From Akkermansiaceae bacterium (GTDB lineage: Bacteria; Verrucomicrobiota; Verrucomicrobiia; Verrucomicrobiales; Akkermansiaceae), in the NCBI GenBank assembly GCA_029253285.1, contig JAQWZU010000040.1, forward strand, positions 1 to 37,963: a stretch of 37,963 nt of DNA. The letters run 5' to 3'. The position numbers were made by a program, and so were the translations under genes. Positions 8,609 to 17,518 of the stretch are shown piece after piece. The notes beneath the pieces are model-generated. The model ran no database searches. It saw only the letters and a program-made list of their open reading frames with translations, and was not told the DNA's origin. The stretch's first letter is position 1; every line of letters begins with the position of its first letter.

Positions 8609-9315
8609 AGAAGGCCGAGTTCTTTGAGCTGTTTCGTGGCGGTGCCTGCGAAGTCGCGGTTGGCGGCGGGTGAGGCTGGTGAAGGGTGAAGGATGCGTCC
8701 GAGGATAGCCTCGCCCGGATTGGCGGCGGCGAGTTGCTTTTCGGCAAAGCCGCCGACTCCGATGAGCTGGGTGGGTTGCAGGATCTCGATGATCTTTTTA
8801 AGATGAGCCGAACAGGCTTTTTCGACGGGGGCCATTGATTCGCGAGTGAGTTTATCCGGAGTGAGGTTGGCTCCGGTGTCCTTCATCCAGACGAGCGGGC
8901 AGAAGTTGGCGATGAAATGATCGTCGAAGAACGTTTCGGCTGTTCCAAAGAGTTCCGCAAAGAGTCCCCAGAGGCGGCGACCCGAAACCTCGGAGCGTTC
9001 GCAGTCGAAACCGGTGACGGGGCGCTTCTTGTGTTCGGGGTCGGGCTTGCCGACGGGGCCGGAAATACCCAGCCAATCGCGGACGTGGGGGATCTCGCCA
9101 AATGGAACGCCGGTTTGAGCCATCCCGTAAGGTCCGGGATTCATTCCGAGAAAGAGGACTTTCTTTTGGCCGCTACCGAATTTCGTCAGGTAGTCGCAGT
9201 GTCGATCCCACGCGTATTCGAGTGGGTTGTAGGTGCAAGCAACGGGATCGGGAAAAGTGAGGTCCCGGAGCTGCTTACGAAGATCATCAGCGGCTTTAAC
9301 GAGGGGGTGCTTCAT
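8605..9315 (-). CDS. SMUG1-type uracil-DNA glycosylase
   Basis: It removes uracil and some oxidised pyrimidines from DNA, starting base-excision repair. The 236-residue protein carries the SMUG active-site signature 'GMNPGPYGMAQTGVPFG' at 57-73, with Asn59 in the catalytic position. The second motif 'HPSPASPAAN' has His210 where SMUG1 has its catalytic His. 'HKKRPVTGFDCERSEVSGRRLWG' is split by the fold's variable loop. Bacterial SMUG members are scattered and include the SMUG2 branch; I cannot tell the branch by eye. The start codon overlaps the upstream sulfatase stop as ATGA (9312-9315), so translation is probably coupled, which is an unexpected pairing for a repair enzyme. Confidence 0.9.
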   Translation of the reverse strand: MKHPLVKAADDLRKQLRDLTFPDPVACTYNPLEYAWDRHCDYLTKFGSGQKKVLFLGMNPGPYGMAQTGVPFGEIPHVRDWLGISGPVGKPDPEHKKRPVTGFDCERSEVSGRRLWGLFAELFGTAETFFDDHFIANFCPLVWMKDTGANLTPDKLTRESMAPVEKACSAHLKKIIEILQPTQLIGVGGFAEKQLAAANPGEAILGRILHPSPASPAANRDFAGTATKQLKELGLL

Positions 9316-11030
9316 TGTTTTTCCCAGGAAGGATTTTTTTCCACGTGGCCTTTGACGGTGGGAGTGTTGCGTTTTCCGGCGGCGAGTTCGGCTTTTCGGC
9401 GCTTGAGATAGGCGTGGGAAATGAGCTTGGCTTTGGCTTGGTCGGCCTCGTCGTAGTCCCAGAATTCCTGAACGACTTTTTCGACTTCAGGGAAATGCGA
9501 GCCATCGTCACCAACACGCTTGCGGGTGGCGGCGAGTTGCCCTTTGAGTTTTTTGACCAAGCCCGCACTCGAAGGATCATGGTAGAGGTTTTTGGTTTCG
9601 TGGGGATCCTTTGCGAGATCGTAGAGCTCCCAGCCCGGGGGAGTGCGGTAGCCGCCGTCGTAGTTGCAGCCGTAGTAGTAAATGAGCTTGTGAGTCTTGG
9701 TGCGGATGCCGACGTGGGCCGGGTTGTCATGGTGCGCCATGTGCATCCAGTAGCGATAGTAGGCGGTCTCTTTCCAATCGGCGGGGGTCTTGCCGGTTTC
9801 GAGGTGATCTTTGAAGGACTCGCCTTGCATCGAGGAGGGGACTTTGATCCCGGCGAAGTCGAGCATGGTAGGGCCGTAGTCGACATTTTCAATGCAGCTG
9901 TCGATACGCATCCCGGCTTTGATTTTGGCTGGGTAGCGGATAAGGAAAGGCATGCGCTGTGATTCTTCATACATCCAGCGTTTGTCCTGAAAGTCGTGTT
10001 CTCCGAGCATGAAGCCCTGGTCGCCGGTGTAGATGATGATGGTGTTGTCCATCTGGCCGCTTATCTCGAGGTGGGCGAAGAGACGGGCGAGATTGTCGTC
10101 GATTCCCTTCACGCAACGTAGAAATTTTTTCACGTAGGCGTTGTAGGCGAAGCGGGTGTTTTGCTCGTCGGTGAACTTCTTGGGATCAAAGTTTTTCGGG
10201 AACTCGTTGGGGAATCGCTGCGGGAGATCGACGAGGTAACTACGGCGGGGGTTTCGTCCGCCGACGGAGGTTCCGACGTGTGGAATGAGTTCGTCGTTGT
10301 CGCCCCGGGTGGCGATGGAGCCCCACTGCGAACCACGGGTCCAGAGAGTCTTGGGTTCGGGAAGGTCGATGTCGGCGAGATAGGATTCGTAGCGCTCGGC
10401 GTTTTCAAAGTAGTCGTGCGGAGCCTTGTAGTGATGCATTAGAAAGAAAGGCTTTTCCTGGTCCCAGCCGTCTTTGAGCCATTTCAAGGTGATGTCGGTA
10501 ATGGCGTCGGTGGAGTGTTTGCCATCATATTTGACGGTGTTTTTCTTCCATGGCTTATCGCCACGAATCCGGAATTCGGGATTGAAGTAGGACCCCTGCC
10601 CGGCGAGGACGGAGTAGTAGTTGAAGTCCGCGGGTTCGTCCTTGAGATGCCATTTGCCGATCATCGCGGTGTCGTACCCGGCCTTACCGAACTCAATGGC
10701 GAGGGTTTGCTTTCCGGGAGGGACCCGCCCGGAGAGGTCGAAAGCTCCGTTGGTGTGGTTGTACTGTCCGGTCAGGACGCAGGCCCGGGAAGGAGAGCAG
10801 ATCGCGTTGGTGCAGAAGGCGTTGGTGAAGAGGGCGCCCTCCTTGGCAAGGCGGTCGATCGTAGGGGTCGGGGCGACTTTGGCAAAGCGACTGTTGTAGG
10901 CGGAAATCCCATGTGCGGCATGATCATCGGACATGATGAAAAGGACGTTGGGCTTGGACTGGTGGGTCTTGTGATGGTCAGCCAGCGCCAGGGATGGCAG
11001 CAGGAAAAGCAGGAAAAGTCGTGTCGTCAT
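9312..11030 (-). CDS. Secreted sulfatase (formylglycine type)
   Basis: The enzyme hydrolyses sulfate esters, probably on a polysaccharide, in the periplasm. The 572-residue protein has a signal peptide (MTTRLFLLFLLPSLALA), then 'PNVLFIMSDDHAAHG' with the metal-binding Asp pair near 35-36. The maturation motif Cys78-Ser-Pro-Ser-Arg follows, whose Cys becomes formylglycine. 'MIGKWHL', 'HHYKAPHDYF' and 'YTGDQGFMLGEH' supply the remaining active-site residues. The C-terminal part holds 'ELYDLAKDPHETKNL'. I start at 11030, where the signal peptide begins, rather than at an upstream in-frame ATG at 11267 that runs through the divergent gene. The substrate is not predictable by eye. It is the first gene of a pair with the DNA glycosylase. 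Confidence 0.93.
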   Translation of the reverse strand: MTTRLFLLFLLPSLALADHHKTHQSKPNVLFIMSDDHAAHGISAYNSRFAKVAPTPTIDRLAKEGALFTNAFCTNAICSPSRACVLTGQYNHTNGAFDLSGRVPPGKQTLAIEFGKAGYDTAMIGKWHLKDEPADFNYYSVLAGQGSYFNPEFRIRGDKPWKKNTVKYDGKHSTDAITDITLKWLKDGWDQEKPFFLMHHYKAPHDYFENAERYESYLADIDLPEPKTLWTRGSQWGSIATRGDNDELIPHVGTSVGGRNPRRSYLVDLPQRFPNEFPKNFDPKKFTDEQNTRFAYNAYVKKFLRCVKGIDDNLARLFAHLEISGQMDNTIIIYTGDQGFMLGEHDFQDKRWMYEESQRMPFLIRYPAKIKAGMRIDSCIENVDYGPTMLDFAGIKVPSSMQGESFKDHLETGKTPADWKETAYYRYWMHMAHHDNPAHVGIRTKTHKLIYYYGCNYDGGYRTPPGWELYDLAKDPHETKNLYHDPSSAGLVKKLKGQLAATRKRVGDDGSHFPEVEKVVQEFWDYDEADQAKAKLISHAYLKRRKAELAAGKRNTPTVKGHVEKNPSWEKQ

Positions 11031-11142
11031 CGCGCCGAAAGTGTCTGACAAATTTCTCGGGAGCAAGGAAGAAGAGAGGCATCGGGCAATTAGTTCCTCG
11101 TCGCTTGACCTCGATTTTAATTCCGCCAAAGATTGAGGAAGT

Positions 11143-12165
11143 ATGGTTGGCAGGATTCGCAAGGTATTCGTTTTGGTGTGTTTTTGCATCTGTGCGGGAG
11201 TTCCGGCCTTGGCGCAGGAGAAGAAAGGCGAACCTGAAAAGAAGATAACAAAACAAGAGGGATACATCCAGAGCCTGAATGAGGCCTGGGGATATTTTAT
11301 GAGTCGGAAGATGCTGGTCGAATTGGTGGCTTTGCGGTTTCAGGAACTCAAAGTGCCCTCGGTGCAGGCTTGGGCGGATTTTAAGAAGAAGGAAATCGGG
11401 AAGAGTCTGGCCGGCTTGGAGGCGATTTTGAAGGAAAGCAAAGGGAAGGATTGGGAGGATTATCAATTCATGGTGTTGGGTCAAATGAGAGCCAAGCTTG
11501 CTGATAAGGAGATCAGTGAGAAAGTGGCCAAAGAAATTGTGCGAAAGATAAAGGAGCTGACCGCGGCCCAAGTTCCTCCCGATGTTCTCATGAATCTGGT
11601 GTCAGCACATCCCAAGTTCGTGGCCGATCCGGTGGAGGAAATTAAGAGCGGATTCATCCGGCGGATTAGTTCCAAGGGGATGAAAAAAGCGGTCGGGGTG
11701 GAGCTTGAAATGCAAAGCCCGGCCAGTTGGAAAGCGCTGGAAGGGGGAACGTCCCGGATGGTTTGGCGGATGGTCAGCAAGGCGGGATTCGGAATGGTGG
11801 TGTCAAATCTCACCGTATTGAAGCTCTCGGACAAGATGCCTTTGGAGCAGGTTACGGCGGCACTCAAAATGCCTGCGATGAAAAAAATGGCTCCGGAAAA
11901 TTCGGCGCTCATTTCAGCCAAGGAAATGACCCTCGGGGGGGAGCCGGCAGGGATGTTGATCTACGACATGTATAATCCGGCTTATCCTGGAGAAAAAATC
12001 ACCTTTCGGGTTGTGCAGATTTCCTGCGTCAACAAGGGCGCTCTGGTGCAGTTACAATTTGCGATGTCTCCGGAGAAAGGCTCGAATCTTGATCTCAATG
12101 AGGTCACCAAACGCAACATGCCGGTCTTTCAGTTTATGGCCGAGAGCGTAAAGTTTGCGGAGTAA
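11143..12165 (+). CDS. Secreted protein of unknown function
   Basis: I do not recognise a family. The 340-residue product has a signal peptide (MVGRIRKVFVLVCFCICAGVPALA, cut before QEKK). A strongly helical, lysine- and glutamate-rich region spans about 40-170. A mixed alpha/beta C-terminal half follows, with 'GVELEMQSPASWKALEGG', 'GEPAGMLIYDMY' and 'FRVVQISCVNKGALVQLQF'. That half resembles small lipoprotein-like domains that handle periplasmic or host factors, but I cannot assign it. The start has a short GAGGA sequence just upstream. The gene is divergent from the sulfatase and converges on the M32 carboxypeptidase with only 6 bp between the stops. Confidence 0.7.
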   Translation: MVGRIRKVFVLVCFCICAGVPALAQEKKGEPEKKITKQEGYIQSLNEAWGYFMSRKMLVELVALRFQELKVPSVQAWADFKKKEIGKSLAGLEAILKESKGKDWEDYQFMVLGQMRAKLADKEISEKVAKEIVRKIKELTAAQVPPDVLMNLVSAHPKFVADPVEEIKSGFIRRISSKGMKKAVGVELEMQSPASWKALEGGTSRMVWRMVSKAGFGMVVSNLTVLKLSDKMPLEQVTAALKMPAMKKMAPENSALISAKEMTLGGEPAGMLIYDMYNPAYPGEKITFRVVQISCVNKGALVQLQFAMSPEKGSNLDLNEVTKRNMPVFQFMAESVKFAE

Positions 12166-12171
12166 ACGACT

Positions 12172-13605
12172 CTAACAAAATCGCTCGCGAAGGTGCGCGA
12201 GATAGGCGTCGGGTTTGGTCGGAGAGCCGGTCGCGCTTTCCATGAGGTCTTGCGGGAAGAGGGTGGAGCCTTTGGCGTGGATCTTTTTCTGCATCCACTC
12301 GAGAAGAGGAATGAAGTTACCTTGCCGGTTGCCTCCGATGACCTCGGAGTCCTGCGCGGCGCAGTCGTGAAGTTGGGCCGCGTTCAGATTGCCCAGTGAG
12401 TAGGTGGCGAAGTAGCCCAGGCCTCCCATCGACCAGTGGATGTCTTGCAGGCATCCTTCGCGGTTATTGGCGGGACGGAATCCGAAAAGGGATTCGAAGG
12501 TATCATTCCAGACGCCGGGAACATCGGAAACTTCCAGTTCCCCGGCGAGGAGGGCGCGCTCCAGTTTGAAGCGAAGGAGGATGTGGAGATCGTAGGTTGC
12601 TTCGTCGGCCTCCACGCGAATGGAGGAGTAAGCGGCGCGATTGATGGCGGTGAGGAATTGATCGAGATCGATGTTGCGGAGGTGTGGAAAGAGTTCTTGG
12701 GCCCGGGGAAGCCAGCGTTCCCAAAAAGGTCTGGATCGGCCGACGTGGTTTTCCCATAGGCGGGATTGCGATTCGTGAATGCCGAGCGAGACAGCCTGGC
12801 CCGAGGGAAGGTGAAAGTCGTCGCCGGGAAGACCTTGCTCGTAAAGACCATGGCCGGTTTCGTGCATCACTCCGAAGAGTGAGGAAGCGAAGTCGTTTTT
12901 GTCGTAGCGGGTGGTGAGTCGGATATCGGCAGGCCCCAAAGTCGTGCAAAAGGGATGCTCGGTGGTGTCGATACGTCCGGCCCGGAAGTCGAAGCCGAGG
13001 GATTCGGCAATTTCCCGATTGAGCGTCATTTGCTCGTGAATCGGAGCCGGACCGTGAAGGAGGTCGGCGGGAATGGCTGCTGATTTTTCGACAGCGGTGG
13101 CGGCGATTTGAGCGAGATCTTCTGAGATGGAATCAAAGAGCCCGGCCACCTCGCGGGTCTTTGCGGCCCGTTCGTATTCTGAGAGGAGCGCGTCGTAAGG
13201 TTCGTCCTCGTAGCCCCAGTGATCGGCCTGCTCCTGGGCGATTTCGAGCAGTTTGGAGAGATGGGGCGCGAAGAGAGAGAAGTCGTCTTTCTCGCGGGCC
13301 TCGGACCAAGCGGCCTTGGCGAGGGTTGAAGTTTCGGAAGCCCGCTCGACCAGTTCCTTGGGGAGTTTGGTGGAGCGATCGAACTGGTGTGTTAGCTCGC
13401 GTTGATTGGCTTCTCCCAGTGAGGCGTCCTCAAGTCCTTCTTGAAAGGCGGGCGAGGTTTTGAGCTCGTGGACTTTTCCGGCGAAGTAGGCCATTTGCTT
13501 CGAACGGAATTCGACGGCCTTGGACGGAGCGTAGGTTTCCTGGTCCCAGTCGAGAGTGGCGGAGGTGCTGTTCAGAATAGCGATTTCGCGCAGGAGGTCT
13601 TGCAT
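12172..13605 (-). CDS. M32 metallocarboxypeptidase (carboxypeptidase Taq family)
   Basis: A zinc carboxypeptidase that removes C-terminal residues from peptides, normally cytoplasmic. The 477-residue length and all-helical composition fit M32. Visible family motifs are 'LDWDQETY' near 18-25, HPF at 217-219, the zinc-binding HETGH at 248-252, and 'GIHESQSR' at 276-283 supplying the third ligand. 'IRVEADEATYDLHI' follows. No signal peptide is present, in line with peptide recycling in the cytoplasm. The gene is divergent from the HtrA gene, and the spacer 13606-13689 contains no clear operator. Confidence 0.95.
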   Translation of the reverse strand: MQDLLREIAILNSTSATLDWDQETYAPSKAVEFRSKQMAYFAGKVHELKTSPAFQEGLEDASLGEANQRELTHQFDRSTKLPKELVERASETSTLAKAAWSEAREKDDFSLFAPHLSKLLEIAQEQADHWGYEDEPYDALLSEYERAAKTREVAGLFDSISEDLAQIAATAVEKSAAIPADLLHGPAPIHEQMTLNREIAESLGFDFRAGRIDTTEHPFCTTLGPADIRLTTRYDKNDFASSLFGVMHETGHGLYEQGLPGDDFHLPSGQAVSLGIHESQSRLWENHVGRSRPFWERWLPRAQELFPHLRNIDLDQFLTAINRAAYSSIRVEADEATYDLHILLRFKLERALLAGELEVSDVPGVWNDTFESLFGFRPANNREGCLQDIHWSMGGLGYFATYSLGNLNAAQLHDCAAQDSEVIGGNRQGNFIPLLEWMQKKIHAKGSTLFPQDLMESATGSPTKPDAYLAHLRERFC

Positions 13606-13689
13606 GGGCGCGAAGCTAGGAAATTGTTGCTTAAAAAACAGCCAAGAAAGTCGATAGGGTGGATTTCAGATCTTCGGAGGCTGACAAGA

Positions 13690-15246
13690 ATGGAATCAGG
13701 GCCTATCTTACGACCCTCTCTCTCCACTCAATTGATGAAAGATACCCTGAAACGAATTGTGGTCCTTGGTCTCGTCTTTGCCTCGGCCTTTTTTAGCGTG
13801 TCCCTTTATCGGGCATGGCAAGGGGGATATGGTGTCTTTGGAGACGGCGCGAAACAGGAGGAGGTCGGCCACTACGCCCCGGAGAATGCCACTCTGGCAA
13901 CCACCCCGGCGGTTGATCCCAGTCAGGTGCCCGGCCTGATTCGATTCAATGACGAAATGGTGGAGCTGGTCGCCCAGGTGACGCCTTCGGTGGTCAGTAT
14001 TGATACCGAGATTGTGAAGAAGGAACGCTGGCTTGATTATCGCGGCCAGGTTTGGGAGCGGGACCGGCTGACGCCAGGTTTGGGATCAGGCGTGATTGTT
14101 TCGGAGGAAGGACATGTCATTACTAACCATCACGTTATCGAAGGGCATCAACGAATTCGGGTGACCTTGCAAAACGGTCGGTCTTTGCCGGCCACTTTAA
14201 TCAATTCAGACAAGCTCCTCGATATCGCGGTCTTGAGGATCAAGGGGCAGGAAGGGGAGCGTTTTCCTCCCTTGAAATTTGCCGATTCCGATCAAGTGCG
14301 GGTGGGCCAGCTGGCGATTGCGGTAGGGAATCCCTTCGGGCTGGGTGAGTCGGTCACGGTCGGCCGGATCTCAGCCCGTGATCGTTCATTGTCAGATATT
14401 AAGCGTGATTTGTTTCAAACAGATGCGGCGATTAACCCCGGGAATTCCGGGGGCCCCCTGTTGAATCATCTGGGTGAGATCATCGCGATCAATGCCTCGA
14501 TCTATACCTTGGATCGTGAAAATCCGAGTTTTCAGGGGATTGGCTTTTCTATTCCATCGAACGACGCCAAACGGGCCTTTGATCATATTCGAGAGAAAGG
14601 ACGTCCGATTTATGGATATCTTGGATTCCGTTTGAGGGAAGTGAATGACTACCTCCGGGATGTCTTCAGCTACTCGGGAAAAGGCGTGGTGATTTGGGAC
14701 GTCGAGCCAGATGGTCCGGCGGACAAGTCGGGTCTGAAGCCTAATGATATCGTTATCGCGTATGACAATGAAGGAGTGGAGAGCGCGGAGGTTCTCCTGA
14801 ATCGGGTGGAATTATCGAAGGTGGGTTCCGAAGTGAATATCAGTGTGTGGCGGGGTGACAAAATCGTGAATCTGGTTGCGAAAATCGACGAACTGGATCC
14901 CTTCGCGGTTCCCAGCGAGATTCAGAGTGGGCGCCTGGCTTCGGATACCGCGATTATTGAGGCGGTTGGCTTGAGGGTTGTTGATCCTCCCAAGGGTTCC
15001 CGTTATCAACGATATCGCGGGGTCTTTATTGATGAGGTTTTGGAGAAGAGTTTGGCCCACAGAGCCGGCCTCTCCCGGATGGACAATCTTTTGGAAATAA
15101 ATGGCTCTCAGATTAAAAATGCGGAAGATTTTTATCTCAGACTCGTAGCTACAGCAGCGGTTCAGAAAACTCGCCTAAAAGTGACCCGTGGAACGAGCCT
15201 CCCGGTGGAGGTTGTCCTCCCCCCCATTCCCCGAAAAACCGACTAG
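13690..15246 (+). CDS. Membrane-anchored HtrA/Deg-type serine protease with two PDZ domains
   Basis: The 518-residue product has a short cytoplasmic tail, one N-terminal membrane segment (about 23-39) and a long linker. The trypsin-fold domain follows, with His148 (NHHVIEG), Asp178 (LLDIAVLRI) and Ser253 (NPGNSGGPL). Two PDZ domains lie at about 306-390 and 415-510, the first with 'GYLGFRL' and 'DKSGLKPNDIV', the second with 'HRAGLSRMDNLLEING'. Family members degrade or sense misfolded envelope proteins in the periplasm. ATG 13690 is chosen because GGAGG lies 9 nt upstream; ATG 13735 would begin right at the membrane segment. The next gene, an OmpA-domain protein, begins 4 bp after the stop, so the two are likely an envelope-stress operon. 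Confidence 0.92.
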   Translation: MESGPILRPSLSTQLMKDTLKRIVVLGLVFASAFFSVSLYRAWQGGYGVFGDGAKQEEVGHYAPENATLATTPAVDPSQVPGLIRFNDEMVELVAQVTPSVVSIDTEIVKKERWLDYRGQVWERDRLTPGLGSGVIVSEEGHVITNHHVIEGHQRIRVTLQNGRSLPATLINSDKLLDIAVLRIKGQEGERFPPLKFADSDQVRVGQLAIAVGNPFGLGESVTVGRISARDRSLSDIKRDLFQTDAAINPGNSGGPLLNHLGEIIAINASIYTLDRENPSFQGIGFSIPSNDAKRAFDHIREKGRPIYGYLGFRLREVNDYLRDVFSYSGKGVVIWDVEPDGPADKSGLKPNDIVIAYDNEGVESAEVLLNRVELSKVGSEVNISVWRGDKIVNLVAKIDELDPFAVPSEIQSGRLASDTAIIEAVGLRVVDPPKGSRYQRYRGVFIDEVLEKSLAHRAGLSRMDNLLEINGSQIKNAEDFYLRLVATAAVQKTRLKVTRGTSLPVEVVLPPIPRKTD

Positions 15247-15250
15247 TCAT

Positions 15251-16645
15251 ATGGGAACTTACGATTCATCCGAACCCCGCTCCAGTTTTGGACTTTATTT
15301 GTTCATTGCCGTGGTGGTGGCGGCGGTGGTCTCGGTGGGATTTTTTGTGAGCAAAATTAGCCTGGGGAGCAATGATGATCCTGGGCCGGAACCCGAACCG
15401 GTGGTCAAGGCCGAGGAGCCAGCACCCGTTGAACCGGAAGTTGATGGCGAGCCAGACCCCTTTGGACATCGGACCAAAGAGCGGGTAATGCCTGCGGACT
15501 CGGTGATGCCGGATACGGCCGAGGAGATGCTCGCTGGTCTGGGCACAGGATTTTCCGAGGTAGATCCGGAGGTCTTGTTGAAAAAGATTGGCGCTTCCCT
15601 GGAAGGGGGAGACCTCAGAAGCGCGGCGGGCATGATCGGGAAAAATGCTTTGAGTGAGAGTCACCTCAAAGCCTTCCGCCAACTTTCCGAGTCAGGGAAG
15701 CTCAAGCTACATCTGGTGAAGCCGGTTTCTGAAATTGGCGAACTGGAAGCCAATCGTAGAGCTCGCTGGGCTATCAATCTGGACGACTTGATGAAGTCGC
15801 GAATCTTCTTTGATCTCGAGCGTGGCAAGACTGGAAAATGGGCGGTTGATAAGGTCAATCTCCCCTCCGGCAAAAAGTCTGGGGCCCCGGGCAAGGCCAT
15901 GTTGGTCGATTCGCTGGGGATTACCGATGCCTTTCTCCAGTCCGCCCTGCAGCAGGACTTCGATGTGGCGCGTTCTTTTGTCGATTCATCGAAAGTTTCC
16001 GATGCCAAGATCGCCGGGCTTTGCATTATTTTCGAGGAAGCGAAGTATCATTTGCGGGTAAAGAAACCTCTGCGCGCTATGTTCAATCGTGAATTGACGG
16101 CAGGCTTCATGGCGTATGTCGAAGACGAGAGTGGTAAAAAAGCCGCCGAATTTGGAGTGAACGTGCAACGATCGGCTCCCGACCAACCCTGGAAGATTAC
16201 CGAGGTGAATTTGGATTCCCTGTTGGCTGACTATGCCACCCGGGTGGCTGGCGGCGATGTGCACTACACGCCCTTGATTAAAAATCCTACCGGAGGCGAC
16301 ACCTTGATTCTTTACTTCGGATTCGATGAAAACGAACTCACTCCACGAACCGAGCGGCAGCTCAACATCGTGGCAGGTTTGTTGAAGTTGGATCCGTCGA
16401 AAAAACTGACCCTCTCGGGTCATACCGATGCGCTGGGGAGCGATGCTTACAACAATGAATTGTCCGCAAAACGCGCCAAGGCGGTGGAAGCATATCTTTT
16501 GGGCTCAGGGGTTCCCAGAAGCCAAATCACTGCGCTGGCGGAGGGCGAAACCAAGCCCCGCTTGCCCAATGCCACTGAGACCGGAGAGGACAATCCGACC
16601 GGCCGTCGGGCCAATCGCCGCACCGAGATCTATCTCGATTTTTAA
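15251..16645 (+). CDS. OmpA-domain protein with N-terminal membrane anchor
   Basis: The 464-residue protein begins with a soluble stub, one membrane segment (about 14-35) and a Pro/Glu-rich linker ('PGPEPEPVVKAEEPAPVEPE'). A central region of about 270 residues has no family I can name, followed by a C-terminal OmpA-like peptidoglycan-binding domain (about 350-464). That domain shows 'YFGFDENELTPRTERQL', 'LSGHTDALGSDAYN', 'LSAKRAKAVEAYL' and 'RRANRRTEIYLDF'. The Asp and Arg that contact diaminopimelate in OmpA domains are in place. An inner-membrane anchor plus a cell-wall domain suggests a protein spanning the periplasm, possibly linked to the HtrA protease encoded just upstream. Confidence 0.88.
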   Translation: MGTYDSSEPRSSFGLYLFIAVVVAAVVSVGFFVSKISLGSNDDPGPEPEPVVKAEEPAPVEPEVDGEPDPFGHRTKERVMPADSVMPDTAEEMLAGLGTGFSEVDPEVLLKKIGASLEGGDLRSAAGMIGKNALSESHLKAFRQLSESGKLKLHLVKPVSEIGELEANRRARWAINLDDLMKSRIFFDLERGKTGKWAVDKVNLPSGKKSGAPGKAMLVDSLGITDAFLQSALQQDFDVARSFVDSSKVSDAKIAGLCIIFEEAKYHLRVKKPLRAMFNRELTAGFMAYVEDESGKKAAEFGVNVQRSAPDQPWKITEVNLDSLLADYATRVAGGDVHYTPLIKNPTGGDTLILYFGFDENELTPRTERQLNIVAGLLKLDPSKKLTLSGHTDALGSDAYNNELSAKRAKAVEAYLLGSGVPRSQITALAEGETKPRLPNATETGEDNPTGRRANRRTEIYLDF

Positions 16646-16663
16646 GAGTGCGTGATGGACGGG

Positions 16664-17437
16664 TCAGGCGGTGTATTTGAGCATTTCCCAGGTTGCGAGG
16701 GCGTTGTTGACGAAATGCATCCACACCGGAACCCAGATGTTGCCGGTCCACTCACGGGCGAGGCCCAGGATAATGCCAAAGAAGAAGAGATACCAGAGGA
16801 TGATCGCGGGGTATTGCACGTGCAGACTGGTCCAGATGAAGGAAGTGAGGACGAGGGTGAGAATTAGCCCCATTTTCGATTCCCGCCATCCCCGAAAGAG
16901 AACGCCGCGGAAGATGAACTCTTCCACCAAGGGAGCGGCGATGGCCACGCCGAGAAAGAGGATAATGGGGAAGTCGGTGGTGTCTGCCATTTCCACCATG
17001 GAATCGTCCATTTCTTCGACCCCGAGACTGGGGCCAAGATAGCCGAAGAGAACGCCCAGTCCGCAGGTCACGGCTCCCCAGAGCGGCCAATGCCACCACT
17101 TGACCCGTTCCACGCCAAGGTATTCCCAGCCTCCCCAATGCGGGCGGACTTTACCAAGGAGCCAACACACCGGGCAGATCACGAAGATTGTTGTGAAGGC
17201 GGCAAATCCCGCAACATCCCCGTCGAGCATGTTGTTGAAGAGGAGCTTCGTGAATTGATCGCCATTGAAGAGATCCCAATTAAAAGAGCCGTCGGAGAGG
17301 GTTGAAAATCCGGCGGCCACCATCAGGGCCAGGCTCAGGGTCAGTTGCCAGACGATGATGAGCGCGAAGGCCCAGAGGAAGGTCCACCAGATATTCCAAG
17401 CGGTTTTTTCGTAGGGGGGAAGCGGTGGAGGGATCAT
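16664..17437 (-). CDS. CPBP-family intramembrane metalloprotease
   Basis: The 257-residue protein has about six to seven hydrophobic segments. It carries the CPBP/Abi motifs: Glu172-Glu173-x3-Arg177 in 'PLVEEFIFRG', His206 in 'TSLHVQYP' and 'MHFVNNALA' near 240-248. These are the catalytic residues of Rce1/CAAX-type membrane proteases; bacterial members act on membrane proteins or protect against bacteriocins. I chose the start at 17437 (MIPPPLPPYEK) because Pro-rich N-termini are common in this family. An upstream in-frame start at 17509 would run into the promoter of the divergent parvulin gene. It converges on the OmpA-domain gene. Confidence 0.88.
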   Translation of the reverse strand: MIPPPLPPYEKTAWNIWWTFLWAFALIIVWQLTLSLALMVAAGFSTLSDGSFNWDLFNGDQFTKLLFNNMLDGDVAGFAAFTTIFVICPVCWLLGKVRPHWGGWEYLGVERVKWWHWPLWGAVTCGLGVLFGYLGPSLGVEEMDDSMVEMADTTDFPIILFLGVAIAAPLVEEFIFRGVLFRGWRESKMGLILTLVLTSFIWTSLHVQYPAIILWYLFFFGIILGLAREWTGNIWVPVWMHFVNNALATWEMLKYTA

Positions 17438-17485
17438 CAGGTGGAAAGATAAAAGCCCGGAGGCGGGTGTAGAGTAAAAACGGTT

Positions 17486-17502
17486 GGCCTTTTCGCAAGG
17501 CC
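17486..17502 (+). other. Short perfect hairpin in the 5' region of the parvulin gene
   Basis: A 6-bp perfect inverted repeat (17486-17491 with 17497-17502) encloses a 5-nt loop. It lies 16 nt upstream of the parvulin ATG, and no T tract follows. It could affect translation or be coincidental. Confidence 0.3.
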
Positions 17503-17518
17503 TCGTCAATTATCCGGC

